Notes: a model not told the origin generated them from the letters alone. Shown: positions 1-7,787, counted from the stretch's first letter. The stretch is DNA of 64,000 nucleotides from Paenibacillus sabuli (GCF_014705605.1 NZ_JACXIZ010000012.1:1-64000), one strand, 5' to 3'. Numbers and translations: made by a program.

Positions 1-36
1 GCGTTCGTCCTGAGCCAGGATCAAACTCTCCATAAA
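1..36 (-). rRNA. rrs: 16S rRNA, 5' end (partial)
   Basis: Read on the minus strand, the first bases give the universal 5' end of bacterial 16S rRNA (GAGAGTTTGATCCTGGCTCA followed by GGACGAACGC). Only about 36 bases lie in the window; the rest of the gene and presumably the 23S and 5S genes lie beyond the left edge. The exact mature 5' end is an estimate by analogy with other Bacillota, placed at the TTTATGG just upstream of the conserved motif. Confidence 0.97.
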
Positions 37-319
37 AGTGCACCCGAAGATGCGTTTTATTGAAGGAGCTTGGTTAGCTCATTCGTTGTTTTTGCTCTTC
101 CAGATTCCCGAGAGAATCTGGGGCTTTACGCTCGTTGTTCAGTTTTCAAGGAACCATTTTGTTCGTCTTGCTCGCCTCCGCTCTCTCAAGCGGCGACTCT
201 AATAATTTAACACATAGGCAATTCAGAAAGCAAGTGTTTTTTTCTTGCCTCAAAACATGAATATGTTGCCCCTCAAATGGGACGATTGATAGAATAACAC
301 AATAATCGAAAAGTGTCAA
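37..319 (-). promoter_or_regulatory. rrn tandem promoters P1 and P2 with 16S leader
   Basis: Two sigma-A type promoters are visible on the minus strand. P1 has TTGACA at 314-319 and TATTCT at 291-296 with a 17-base spacer. P2 has TTGCTT at 228-233 and TTAAAT at 205-210, also with 17 bases. Below P2 the leader carries the sequence TGAAAACTGAACAAC, common in front of rRNA genes in this group, and a perfect hairpin at 100-121 (arms CCAGATTC and GAATCTGG). The -35 box of P1 overlaps the stop codon of the upstream gene. Tandem promoters of this kind are typical of rrn operons. Confidence 0.85.
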
Positions 320-555
320 CTATTTCCCTTGCTTTTACGGGGGACTCTGGATGAAAGAGCATAGCGCGACAAGTCTTTAGGCGAGGCAATACGGGCATAC
401 ATTCGAAAAATGACTTTGTACCGTTTGGTAATCGCGGCTTTTATTTCCCCATCCATTCGACCGTCTTCCAGATCGAGCAGCATTTCATCCAGCTCTTTTC
501 GCAGCACATAGTCCAATTCTTTGCATTCCTTATCGTTAAACAGTATCCCGAGCAT
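316..555 (-). CDS. conserved hypothetical protein, 79 aa
   Basis: A small acidic-basic helical protein with no signal peptide or membrane segment. The N-terminal half (ELDYVLRKELDEMLLDLEDG) looks like an amphipathic helix and the C-terminus is basic (SRVPRKSKGNS). I believe similar short proteins occur next to rRNA operons in other Paenibacillaceae, but I recognise no domain and assign no function. A ribosome binding site (GGAAAGGGGCG) precedes the ATG at a slightly long distance. Its TGA stop lies inside the -35 box of the rrn P1 promoter. The 88 bases upstream contain a long inverted repeat (TTCCAGAATC at 577-586 and its complement near 622-631) enclosing a smaller GGCG/CGCC stem. Confidence 0.75.
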   Translation of the reverse strand: MLGILFNDKECKELDYVLRKELDEMLLDLEDGRMDGEIKAAITKRYKVIFRMYARIASPKDLSRYALSSRVPRKSKGNS

Positions 556-643
556 GCTTTAAACCGCGCCCCTTTCCAGAATCACCACGGCGTCTTGTGC
601 GCCACTCTATATGGTATGCTCAGATTCTGGAAGTTTTATTACT

Positions 644-1261
644 TTAATTTATCGTATTAACCAGCCATACCGTGACTGTGCTTTCGATTACTGCCGCAAG
701 AAGCAAGGAAACGACTAATATCACCATAATCGGCACTGTTCGTATGACGAACGCTTCGTATTGCTTGCCTAAGTCCGGTGATTTTCCAAAAAGCGCCCCA
801 ATCCCTTTAAAAGACAGTATTCCAAAGCGAATACCGTATGCGCATGCGACCACAAGAGCCGGAATTTCAATAATGCCATGGGGCAGTATTCCCTTTGCGA
901 TAAGTTCAAACAACGTGCCTTGCTGCGGTTGCATGTGCGTAAATAAATACCCCAATACCATGCCGTTGACGAGCATGAAAAAAATGGGCACTACAGCGAA
1001 CAGCACCCCAAGATACATAATCACAACCGATTTAACGGCATTGTTTAGAAAAATAATGCCGAACATGGCCAGCCCCGGGTTACTGGAGCTCTCCGCGGTG
1101 TCCACAAGCTGGCGGAGCCCTTCGATCTGACTATTCATGAACGATTCCAATTGCACATTCGTGCCGCCGACTACCATGCCAGCGAAAAACAAAATCGTAG
1201 CGAAGGCAAAGTATCCCTTCATCGCTTTTAAATGGGCCACTATGGCGCGATAGGAAAACAT
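644..1261 (-). CDS. SpoIIM-like (DUF95) integral membrane protein
   Basis: A 205-residue membrane protein with about five hydrophobic segments (near residues 18-35, 68-85, 85-108, 125-145 and 175-198). The motif GILPHGIIEIPA near residue 125 is the signature of the stage II sporulation protein M / DUF95 family. Bacillus subtilis SpoIIM is needed for septal peptidoglycan removal and engulfment within the SpoIIDMP complex, but many DUF95 members outside the spoIIM locus have no established role. Location next to pdaB and kbaA suggests a link to sporulation, by inference only. The start is supported by AAGGGGGGCGTCC just upstream of ATG. Confidence 0.8.
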   Translation of the reverse strand: MFSYRAIVAHLKAMKGYFAFATILFFAGMVVGGTNVQLESFMNSQIEGLRQLVDTAESSSNPGLAMFGIIFLNNAVKSVVIMYLGVLFAVVPIFFMLVNGMVLGYLFTHMQPQQGTLFELIAKGILPHGIIEIPALVVACAYGIRFGILSFKGIGALFGKSPDLGKQYEAFVIRTVPIMVILVVSLLLAAVIESTVTVWLVNTIN

Positions 1262-1331
1262 GGACGCCCCCCTTATTGTCTTGGCGGCTTTTGATGCCGC
1301 AGATTTTACTGCTTATTTGTTCGCCCATGAC

Positions 1332-1360
1332 GCATAACTTGAGCGTACAGGCCATACATT
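1332..1360 (+). promoter_or_regulatory. candidate SigE promoter of pdaB
   Basis: GCATAAC at 1332-1338 and CATACATT at 1353-1360 are separated by 14 bases. The -10 matches the SigE consensus CATACAHT fully and the -35 resembles the SigE -35 element. Transcription would begin near 1367, about 33 bases before the pdaB start. pdaB (ybaN) is known to be a SigE target in B. subtilis, which supports the assignment. Confidence 0.6.
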
Positions 1361-1399
1361 TTATAAAACAAGCCCAGAGCGAAAGGAGCGCCGACTCTT

Positions 1400-2188
1400 A
1401 TGAACATGTTTTATGTCATTAATGGCCGCCGCGTCAAGCGCTATTTTTTAATCGTGGTTGCTCTCCTCTTCACGGCCGGTGTCGTATATGCGGAAAGAGA
1501 TAATATCACGGTATTCTCCCCTCAGCAACCAGCCGCCATTTACAGTGTGCCTACTGAAAAGAAGGTACTGGCTCTGACCTTTGACATCAGTTGGGGGGAT
1601 ACACGAGCCGAGCCGATTCTAAACGTTTTGAAGGAAAAAGGCGTAGAGGAAGCAACCTTTTTCGTATCCTCTCCTTGGAGCGAGTCTCACCCGCAATTGG
1701 TTCAGAAAATCGTAGAAGCCGGCTATGAAATCGGTAGTCACGGGCACAAGCATGACTTCTATACCAAGCTGAGCGACGAGGAAATTCGCAAACAAATTCA
1801 AACGGCCCACGCCATTATTTCGGACGTATCCGGAAAGACGCCAAGTCTGATTCGCTTGCCCAACGGCGACTTCGACAAACGGGTGCTGCGTATTGCTGAA
1901 GAACTGAATTACAAAGTCATCCAATGGGATACCGACTCTATGGATTGGATGAATATCGGCACAGACAAAATTGTAAATCGAGTCGTCAGCAAGGCGCATC
2001 CCGGAGACATCGTGCTTATGCATGCCAGCGATTCCAGCAAACAAACCCATGAAGCTTTACCCGTCATTATTGACCAATTGCGAGCGAAGGGCTATTCCTT
2101 CGTATCGGTCAGCCGGCTGATCAGCGGGACGGAAGTGAGCGGCAAGACCATCCAAGACAAATCGGCCATGCTGCCAACCGAATTGTAA
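1400..2188 (+). CDS. pdaB: polysaccharide deacetylase, PdaB family (sporulation)
   Basis: A 262-residue protein with an N-terminal membrane anchor or signal sequence (about residues 14-31) followed by a NodB-type deacetylase domain. Motifs seen are LTFDISWGD (residues near 58-66, containing the metal-site Asp), GSHGHKHDF (near 112-120, with the paired His ligands) and RLPNGDFDKRVL (near 152). Length matches B. subtilis PdaB (254 aa), a spore protein required to keep spores stable after the late stages of sporulation. Starts at ATG 1400 with GAAAGGAGCG upstream; a second Met two codons later is possible. Its stop directly abuts the stop of the converging kbaA gene. A SigE-type promoter lies just upstream. 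Confidence 0.93.
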   Translation: MNMFYVINGRRVKRYFLIVVALLFTAGVVYAERDNITVFSPQQPAAIYSVPTEKKVLALTFDISWGDTRAEPILNVLKEKGVEEATFFVSSPWSESHPQLVQKIVEAGYEIGSHGHKHDFYTKLSDEEIRKQIQTAHAIISDVSGKTPSLIRLPNGDFDKRVLRIAEELNYKVIQWDTDSMDWMNIGTDKIVNRVVSKAHPGDIVLMHASDSSKQTHEALPVIIDQLRAKGYSFVSVSRLISGTEVSGKTIQDKSAMLPTEL

Positions 2189-2815
2189 TTACGAGACCGA
2201 CTTCGTCACAGCGGAGTCGGCTTCCGGTTGCTTCAAGATGCGATGGAGCTGCAAAATCTGGTACGCATTGCAAACAAACAACGGAATAAACATAAAAATT
2301 ACCGCATTGGCATTGCTCTCTTCGCCGCTCAGGGCCGGCCATCCTTCGATGACCGTGGCCACCACCATTAAGAAGAGTGTCGGAACCAGCGCACTCTGAT
2401 TGGTGCGCTTGACCTTGATGACGCTAACTGCCCAAGACAAGGCGAAAAGGACCACGGGGAGCACGTAAAATAACCATCCGCCCACCTGCTCCCTGTTCTC
2501 GTACAGTATATATCCGAGCCCGAGGAGCACAAACAACGTGGTGTAAGCCTGTAGCGTGTTCCACAAATATTTTTTACGCAGAATACTGAGCGCAATATAA
2601 TTGAGGGTTAAGTAAGCAAAAAAGCCCATGTGGCTAAATGCGCCAATCATGGTGCCGACCAGCGCCATCATCAAGGCATTAAAACCGGTGGCCTCTATCC
2701 CCAAAAATCCAAATTCACTGTCGGTGATCTGCATAATTAAGCCTGACACGGCAGTTGTTACTGCCCCCACTGCCAGTGTGGTCCAAAACAAAAAAAACCA
2801 TTTTCGCAAATTCAC
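2189..2815 (-). CDS. kbaA: KinB-signalling pathway activation protein KbaA
   Basis: About 208 residues with six hydrophobic segments and a basic C-terminal stretch. Size and position next to gerD and pdaB match B. subtilis KbaA (198 aa), an integral membrane protein that promotes KinB activity in the sporulation phosphorelay. I chose the GTG at 2815 because GGGAGG sits at a proper distance upstream and the resulting N-terminus (VNLRKWFFLFW) begins directly with the first membrane helix; the open frame extends upstream with a basic, poorly conserved-looking stretch. The stop codon touches that of pdaB, so there is no room for a terminator between the two converging genes. Confidence 0.88.
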   Translation of the reverse strand: MNLRKWFFLFWTTLAVGAVTTAVSGLIMQITDSEFGFLGIEATGFNALMMALVGTMIGAFSHMGFFAYLTLNYIALSILRKKYLWNTLQAYTTLFVLLGLGYILYENREQVGGWLFYVLPVVLFALSWAVSVIKVKRTNQSALVPTLFLMVVATVIEGWPALSGEESNANAVIFMFIPLFVCNAYQILQLHRILKQPEADSAVTKSVS

Positions 2816-2910
2816 GCTTTTAAACCTCCCACTTTTGCGGCGCACTTTCGACCTCGCCCCCATCCCCCCTATTTTACCACTTATCCAACAAAAAGCCTAC
2901 GCGGCACAAA

Positions 2911-2940
2911 TGATAATCGCGTGAACAATGGCGCATACTA
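2911..2940 (+). promoter_or_regulatory. candidate SigG promoter of gerD
   Basis: TGATA at 2911-2915 and CATACTA at 2934-2940 with an 18-base spacer. The -10 matches the SigG/SigF consensus CATNHTA exactly and the -35 matches four of five positions. gerD is a forespore SigG gene in B. subtilis, in agreement. The start of the transcript would be near 2947, about 75 bases before the gerD ATG. Confidence 0.6.
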
Positions 2941-3023
2941 CACATCAAGACGAATAAAATTTGAACAAATGCCAGCGGCGTTTGCACAAGTACAGCGCGA
3001 ACGATTTGAAGGGAGATCTGCGT

Positions 3024-3683
3024 ATGAAGCGAATGCGAAGGCCCTTGCTGCTGATCCCCGCTCTCCTCTTATTGATGTTAGCCGGCTGCGGCGCCGAGCC
3101 CGCTTCCGGAGGACAGCCCAGCTACAAGGACATGAAATCGATGGTGATCGATATACTGAAGACCGAAGATGCACAAAAGGCGCTTCAGGAATCGACCATA
3201 CAAATGACAGGCGGAGTCGGCAGTCAAATGGGCATGCTCTCTGTAGACGACCAAGAACAGGTGCGATTGGCCGTCAAGGAAGTGCTTGTTTCACCGGAAT
3301 ACGACAAAGTGATTGAAACGCTAATGACGGACGTACGATTTGCCGGTGAATTTGCCAAGGCCGTCAATAAGCAGAATAAACAGATTCACAAAGATTTGTT
3401 AAAGGATCCTTCGTATCAAAAAGATCTGGTCACCGTCATGAAAAGTCCGGAAATGGACCGCATGATCCTCGACGTGCTGCAAAGCACCCAATACCGGGAG
3501 CAAGTGACGACAATGATGCAAGAAAGCTTGCAAAGTCCGCTTGTGCGGCTGCAAATTCTTGATTTGCTTCGGCAAGCGGTGAAGGAGGAGCTTCGCGTCA
3601 AACCGGATGAAAAAGTGGATAAGTCCCAGAACTCCGACGATAAAAATGCGGAAGACGGCGCAAGCGAAGAGATGAGCTCATAG
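3024..3683 (+). CDS. gerD: spore germination lipoprotein GerD
   Basis: A 219-residue lipoprotein. The N-terminus is a signal peptide (KRMRRPLLLIPALLLLML) ending in the lipobox LAGC near residue 20, followed by a helical, charged domain. GerD gathers the nutrient germinant receptors into the germinosome in the inner spore membrane. The ATG at 3024 is preceded by GAAGGGAG; an upstream in-frame Met exists but would bury the signal peptide. The C-terminal 25 residues are very hydrophilic (KVDKSQNSDDKNAEDG). A SigG-type promoter lies upstream and a strong terminator follows. Confidence 0.93.
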   Translation: MKRMRRPLLLIPALLLLMLAGCGAEPASGGQPSYKDMKSMVIDILKTEDAQKALQESTIQMTGGVGSQMGMLSVDDQEQVRLAVKEVLVSPEYDKVIETLMTDVRFAGEFAKAVNKQNKQIHKDLLKDPSYQKDLVTVMKSPEMDRMILDVLQSTQYREQVTTMMQESLQSPLVRLQILDLLRQAVKEELRVKPDEKVDKSQNSDDKNAEDGASEEMSS

Positions 3684-3694
3684 CCAGCAAAGAT

Positions 3695-3720
3695 AAGGGC
3701 TCCGTTACCGGAGCCCTTTT
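3695..3720. terminator. bidirectional Rho-independent terminator, gerD / salA
   Basis: AAGGGCTCC and GGAGCCCTT form a perfect 9-bp stem with a four-base loop, followed by TTTT on the plus strand and flanked by A-rich sequence that supplies a weaker T tract on the minus strand. It lies between the converging gerD and salA genes and probably serves both. Confidence 0.85.
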
Positions 3721-3737
3721 GACCTGAAAATGGGAGG

Positions 3738-4829
3738 TTACATGGAACCGCTGCGCTTGCGAATCAACTGCTGCGCCATCTGTGTATAGAGCTGACCGGT
3801 CGACGAATCTTCCTTGTAGACGGAAGGAGAGAAATCCGGCTCGGAGGGATGATTGTCGGGCGCGCCCAGCGGAATTTGTCCCAACAAATCAGTATGAAGC
3901 GTCTCGGCCAGCCGGGCTCCGCCGCCTCGGCCAAATACATAATCGCGCTCACCGTCTTTTGTTTCGTAATAAGACATATTCTCGACCACACCCAGAATTG
4001 CATGCTTTGTCTTGAGTGCCATAGCACCCGCTCTCGCTGCGACGAAGGCCGCAGTCGCGTGCGGGGTGGTCACAATGATCTCTTTGCTTTGCGGAATCAT
4101 TTGATGAATGTCGAGCGCGACATCGCCCGTACCCGGCGGCAGGTCAAGCAGCATATAATCCAGCTCGCCCCATTCAATTTCTGCAAAAAAGTTGCGGAGC
4201 ATTTTCCCGAGCATTGGTCCCCGCCATACGACCGGGCTGTTGTCTTCGACAAAAAAGCCCATTGAAATCACCTTCACGCCAAACCTCTCAATTGGAATGA
4301 CCCGCTCGTCAACAATGTCGGGCCGCTCTTCGATGCCCATCATGTCCGGTACGCTGAAGCCATAAATGTCGGCATCGATGATACCGACGCGCTGCCCCAA
4401 TCTAGCCAACGCGGCAGCTAAATTTACCGTGACGGTAGATTTTCCGACGCCGCCCTTTCCACTGGCGACGGCCACAAATTCTACCGTGCTGTCAGGCCCC
4501 AATAACGGATGCACCTCCATTCCGGCGCCGTGTCCTTTTACGGGCTCATTGCTTTGCCCGGTGCTTGCCGCTCTCCCCGAGGCCTCTTCAGCTGCGCCGC
4601 TTGCCGGCTCCGATGCCGGACGGAAGCGCACGTGTACGCGCTCCGCCCCCAGATCTGCAATCGCGGCCTGCAACGCCTTCTCCATAACTGGCTGGGACTC
4701 TTGATCAGGTACCAGCACCGTCATGGATACGCTCAATTCCTTCACCATAATATCCCGCACCGCTGTCCCTTTGGCAGCCGCTTTTACAATCGGCTGGACG
4801 CGCCCCAGCACCTGTTCTCTCGTCAACAT
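3738..4829 (-). CDS. salA: Mrp/SalA family P-loop ATPase
   Basis: A 363-residue protein with an N-terminal MIP18/FeS-assembly type domain (about 1-85), a variable linker, and a ParA/MinD-like ATPase domain with deviant Walker A GKGGVGKST near residue 122, DADIYGFS and DLPPGTGD. In E. coli the family (Mrp/ApbC) carries Fe-S clusters through a C-terminal CxxC; here that motif is absent (the ENMSYYETKDG region has no Cys), as in B. subtilis SalA, which acts as an ATP-dependent repressor of scoC. The ATG at 4829 is chosen for its spacing to AAAGGTGGG; a GTG four codons upstream is possible. Position beside gerD and cwlD is the same as in B. subtilis. Confidence 0.88.
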   Translation of the reverse strand: MLTREQVLGRVQPIVKAAAKGTAVRDIMVKELSVSMTVLVPDQESQPVMEKALQAAIADLGAERVHVRFRPASEPASGAAEEASGRAASTGQSNEPVKGHGAGMEVHPLLGPDSTVEFVAVASGKGGVGKSTVTVNLAAALARLGQRVGIIDADIYGFSVPDMMGIEERPDIVDERVIPIERFGVKVISMGFFVEDNSPVVWRGPMLGKMLRNFFAEIEWGELDYMLLDLPPGTGDVALDIHQMIPQSKEIIVTTPHATAAFVAARAGAMALKTKHAILGVVENMSYYETKDGERDYVFGRGGGARLAETLHTDLLGQIPLGAPDNHPSEPDFSPSVYKEDSSTGQLYTQMAQQLIRKRSGSM

Positions 4830-4915
4830 GTTGATTCCCACCTTTTACAGAGCCCTGCTCGGAAGCAGTGCTCCTTGCAATCTTGTCCCCATTATACCAC
4901 AGTCGGAATTCATTG

Positions 4916-5680
4916 TTAGGGCGCGGCCTGGAGACGTTCTCCCGAAGAGAAGCGCAAAATGCCCTGGTAAATGGAAGCGGCCATTTTGTGCTGATAATCC
5001 GGGTTGCCGAGCTGCTGCGCCTCTCCGGGGTTGGACAAAAATCCGACCTCCACCAGCGCGGTCGGCATATCCTCAAGCGCCTTAAGCAAGTAAACCGTAT
5101 TGGCCGTATTGGCTTGCCGGCTCGTATTCTCCATATTGCGCCGAATCTCCTCTTGGATGAGTGCGGCCAACGCAAAATTATCCGGGTGGTTCGGATAGTA
5201 GAAGGTCTGCGCGCCCGACCATTGCTGCTGCGGAATGCTGTTCATGTGAATGCTGACGACCAGGTTTGCCCGCCGGTCTTTGATCAGCTCCACACGCTTC
5301 AGCAGATCCTCCGTCTTGCGACGGCGAATGACGGCAGTATCCGCGCCGGCAAGATCGTAATCTCCTTCTCGCGTCAGATACACCAATGCCCCCGCCTCTT
5401 GCAGAAAGTCGCGGACCTGCAGCGCTATGGTCAAGTTCAAATCCTTCTCAACCAGACCGGACTGGCTAGTGGCCCCCCCATCTATACCGCCGTGCCCTGC
5501 GTCAATAACCACGATTTTTCCCGACAGCGGCAGGGTCCAATACGACCAAGTCCGCGATGCCGGTACATCCTGCGTCATCAACAAGGCTGTCAGCATGAGG
5601 AGAAGTACGCCTACTGCCAATCTGACGCCGCCACGGGCATTCATAACAATGACTAGCTTGCGCCTTGCACGTCGCCGCAT
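4916..5680 (-). CDS. cwlD: N-acetylmuramoyl-L-alanine amidase CwlD
   Basis: A 254-residue Amidase_3 protein with a basic N-terminus and one membrane segment (about 19-37). Zinc-site motifs are IDAGHGGIDGG (near 58), EKDLN (near 78), SIHMNS (near 144) and VEVGFLSNPGE (near 213). CwlD, together with PdaA, makes the muramic-delta-lactam of spore cortex peptidoglycan, the mark read by germination hydrolases. Start ATG 5680 follows GGGGGAATCGGG; an internal Met at codon 13 is an alternative. A candidate SigE promoter lies upstream at 5745-5773. Confidence 0.92.
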   Translation of the reverse strand: MRRRARRKLVIVMNARGGVRLAVGVLLLMLTALLMTQDVPASRTWSYWTLPLSGKIVVIDAGHGGIDGGATSQSGLVEKDLNLTIALQVRDFLQEAGALVYLTREGDYDLAGADTAVIRRRKTEDLLKRVELIKDRRANLVVSIHMNSIPQQQWSGAQTFYYPNHPDNFALAALIQEEIRRNMENTSRQANTANTVYLLKALEDMPTALVEVGFLSNPGEAQQLGNPDYQHKMAASIYQGILRFSSGERLQAAP

Positions 5681-5744
5681 CCCGATTCCCCCATCTCAAG
5701 CAATGTCTCTGGACCGTTCTGAGTTACGGCCCTGTCCATTATTC

Positions 5745-5773
5745 ACTATATGGGACAGGGAGGGACATTATGC
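5745..5773 (-). promoter_or_regulatory. candidate SigE-type promoter of cwlD
   Basis: On the minus strand GCATAATG (5773-5766) and CATATAGT (5752-5745) are 13 bases apart. The -10 matches six of eight positions of CATACAHT. cwlD is expressed under SigE and SigG in B. subtilis. The same region can fold into a hairpin with arms CCCTGTCC and GGACAGGG, so an alternative role in folding or termination cannot be excluded. Confidence 0.4.
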
Positions 5774-5813
5774 GCATGGGCATGCGGACAATCAAGCAAT
5801 CGGATATAGAAAC

Positions 5814-5846
5814 AAGCGCTGCCCCGACTAGCATGGGGCAGCGCTT
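5814..5846 (-). terminator. terminator downstream of sat
   Basis: AAGCGCTGCCCC and GGGGCAGCGCTT form a 12-bp perfect stem with a nine-base loop just after the sat stop codon. The following minus-strand bases (GTTTCTAT) give a modest T-rich tail. It separates the sulfate genes from cwlD. Confidence 0.75.
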
Positions 5847-5860
5847 GGTCTTCCTGGCGT

Positions 5861-7027
5861 CTACAATATATAATGCTCCGACATGCCTTCAATCAGAATT
5901 TGCGCGACTTCTGGACGCGAGAACTCCGGTGGCGGGCACACGCCTTCGCGCAGCATCGCGCGCACCTTCGTGCCAGACAAGGTCAGATGCTCGCTCTTGT
6001 CATGCGGGCACGTCTTGCTCGACGCCATGTTGCCGCATGTCTTGCAATAAAAGCTGTGTTCAAAAAACAATGGCGTGATCCCCAATTCCTCTGCAGAGAA
6101 GCTCCGCAGCAACTCCTGGGCTTCATAGGTGCCGTAATAATCGCCTACCCCGGCATGATCGCGCCCGACAATAAAGTGTGTACAGCCGTAATTTTTGCGA
6201 ACCATTGCGTGGAAAATAGCCTCGCGCGGACCGGCATAACGCATCGCCGCCGGAAAAACGCCGAGGAACACCCGATCAGCCGGGTAATAATGTTCAAGCA
6301 GCGCGACGTAGCTTCTCATTCGCACTGCGGCTGGCACATCATCCGATTTGGTTTCGCCGACAAGCGGATTGAGAAAAAGCGCATCTACGACCTCCATCGC
6401 ACTTTTTTGAATGTATTCATGGGCGCGGTGTACCGGGTTGCGGGTCTGGAAGCCGACCACTGTCCGCCAGCCTCTGTCCGCGAAGAGCTTGCGCGTCTGC
6501 GCAGGATCAAAATAATACTCGCCAAATCGATCCGGCTGCGGCCGATTCAGCACAATTACCGTTCCGCCCACGTAATGGTCCGGCTTGGACAGCAGCTTCT
6601 GAACGCCCGGATGCTCCGCATCGTCCGTTTTGAAGACTTGCACCGCCTCAACCTTCTGATCAACCTTGTAGACGTCCTGCACATCAATCAAGCCATACAC
6701 GACGCCATCCTCGCCGACAAGCGCTGCCCGCCCGACTCCGGTCAGCTCGGCAGCCTTGGCCTCGTCAACGGCAAGCGTAATCGGAATGCTCCACACCGTG
6801 CCATCGGCCAGGCGCATCGTTTGGACCACCGCTTGGTAATCGGCTTCGTTCATGAATCCCGTCAGCGGAGAGAATGCGCCTACCGCAATAAGATCGAGAT
6901 CGGAAATCGTCCATGCATTAATCGTAATTGTAGCTAGACCTGCCGCTTCGGCAAGCAGCTTTTCCCGCTCGACTCCCTCCGCCAGGCGATTAACCAGTGT
7001 CCCGCCATGCGGTAAAATTTGCGTCAT
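5861..7027 (-). CDS. sat: sulfate adenylyltransferase (ATP sulfurylase)
   Basis: A 388-residue protein that makes adenosine 5'-phosphosulfate (APS) from ATP and sulfate. It has a PUA-like N-terminal domain and the catalytic domain with [11 protein letters not shown] (near residue 198) and [12 protein letters not shown] (near 290), both diagnostic. Near the C-terminus [20 protein letters not shown] carries three Cys and two His in a zinc-site arrangement known from Sat proteins of thermophiles and Bacillota. Start ATG 7027 is preceded by AAGGAGGGC; the longer open frame upstream overlaps cysH and was rejected. It forms a two-gene unit with cysH (16-base gap). Confidence 0.95.
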   Translation of the reverse strand: MTQILPHGGTLVNRLAEGVEREKLLAEAAGLATITINAWTISDLDLIAVGAFSPLTGFMNEADYQAVVQTMRLADGTVWSIPITLAVDEAKAAELTGVGRAALVGEDGVVYGLIDVQDVYKVDQKVEAVQVFKTDDAEHPGVQKLLSKPDHYVGGTVIVLNRPQPDRFGEYYFDPAQTRKLFADRGWRTVVGFQTRNPVHRAHEYIQKSAMEVVDALFLNPLVGETKSDDVPAAVRMRSYVALLEHYYPADRVFLGVFPAAMRYAGPREAIFHAMVRKNYGCTHFIVGRDHAGVGDYYGTYEAQELLRSFSAEELGITPLFFEHSFYCKTCGNMASSKTCPHDKSEHLTLSGTKVRAMLREGVCPPPEFSRPEVAQILIEGMSEHYIL

Positions 7028-7043
7028 ATGCTTGTTGCCCTCC

Positions 7044-7736
7044 TTATTTGTGCAGCCCGCACTCGGTTTTTTCGTTGCCGGACCAGCGTCCCGCACGGGG
7101 ATCCTCGCCAGGCATGACCTTGCGCGTGCAATACTCGCAGCCAATGCTCGGGTAGTTCTGATCATGCAACGGATTGTAGATCAAATTATGCGTGCGGATG
7201 TAGTGCCATACATCGTCAGAGGTCCAGCTTGCGATCGGATTGAATTTGACAAGTCCGAATTTGGCGTCGTATTCAATTTTTTTTGCGTTGGCCCGCGTAG
7301 GCGCTTGATCGCGGCGAATGCCGGTGATCCAAGCTTCGTATTGGGTTAAAATTCGGGTGAGCGGCTCGACCTTGCGAATGTTGCAGCAGGCATTCGGCTC
7401 GCTCTTCCACAATTCCGCACCATGCTTCTCTGCCTGTTCTTCCGGTGTGAGCTCAGGCTTGACTTCCACAAACTTGAGATTGTAGTGCGCAGCCAGCCGA
7501 TCCCGCGTCTCGTAGGTTTCCTTAAAGTGAAAGTCTGTGTCGAGATAAAAAATATCCGAGGACGGGCTAATTTTTTGCAGCATATCGACCAGCACGACAT
7601 CCTCCGCGCCGAAGCTGCAAGCCAATGTAAGATTGGGGAACGTCTGAACCGCATATGCAATCACGGCCTCCGGCGTCGCCGCTTCCAACGCCTCCGCCTG
7701 CTGGGCAATCAACGCTTCCTTTTCAAACAAATTCAT
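7044..7736 (-). CDS. cysH: phosphoadenylyl/adenylyl-sulfate reductase
   Basis: A 230-residue reductase of the PAPS/APS reductase family. It has the nucleotide-binding loop [11 protein letters not shown] (near 41), the sequence CCNIRK (near 117) and SIGCEYCT (near 199), giving the CC...CxxC pattern that binds a [4Fe-4S] cluster, and the catalytic C-terminal ECGLHK. The cluster Cys residues are the mark of enzymes that reduce APS directly, so no APS kinase is needed; B. subtilis CysH with the same motif uses both APS and PAPS. No cysC gene is present here. The promoter region contains a striking AT-rich palindrome that may be an operator. Confidence 0.94.
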   Translation of the reverse strand: MNLFEKEALIAQQAEALEAATPEAVIAYAVQTFPNLTLACSFGAEDVVLVDMLQKISPSSDIFYLDTDFHFKETYETRDRLAAHYNLKFVEVKPELTPEEQAEKHGAELWKSEPNACCNIRKVEPLTRILTQYEAWITGIRRDQAPTRANAKKIEYDAKFGLVKFNPIASWTSDDVWHYIRTHNLIYNPLHDQNYPSIGCEYCTRKVMPGEDPRAGRWSGNEKTECGLHK

Positions 7737-7764
7737 TTGAATGGCCTCCGTTCAATTCCGAGTA

Positions 7765-7787
7765 AATTAATATGCTTTATATTAATT
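7765..7787 (-). promoter_or_regulatory. palindromic element upstream of cysH-sat
   Basis: Nine-base perfect arms AATTAATAT and ATATTAATT with a five-base centre lie 29 bases upstream of the cysH start, inside the likely promoter region. Its AT-rich dyad form is typical of a repressor operator. The regulator is not identifiable by eye; CymR, the Rrf2-type cysteine regulator of Bacillota, is one reasonable candidate. Confidence 0.5.

Noticed and set aside
3738-4829. Reading salA as an Fe-S carrier
   Set aside because: The C-terminal CxxC needed for cluster binding in Mrp/ApbC is missing, so only the SalA-type role is kept.
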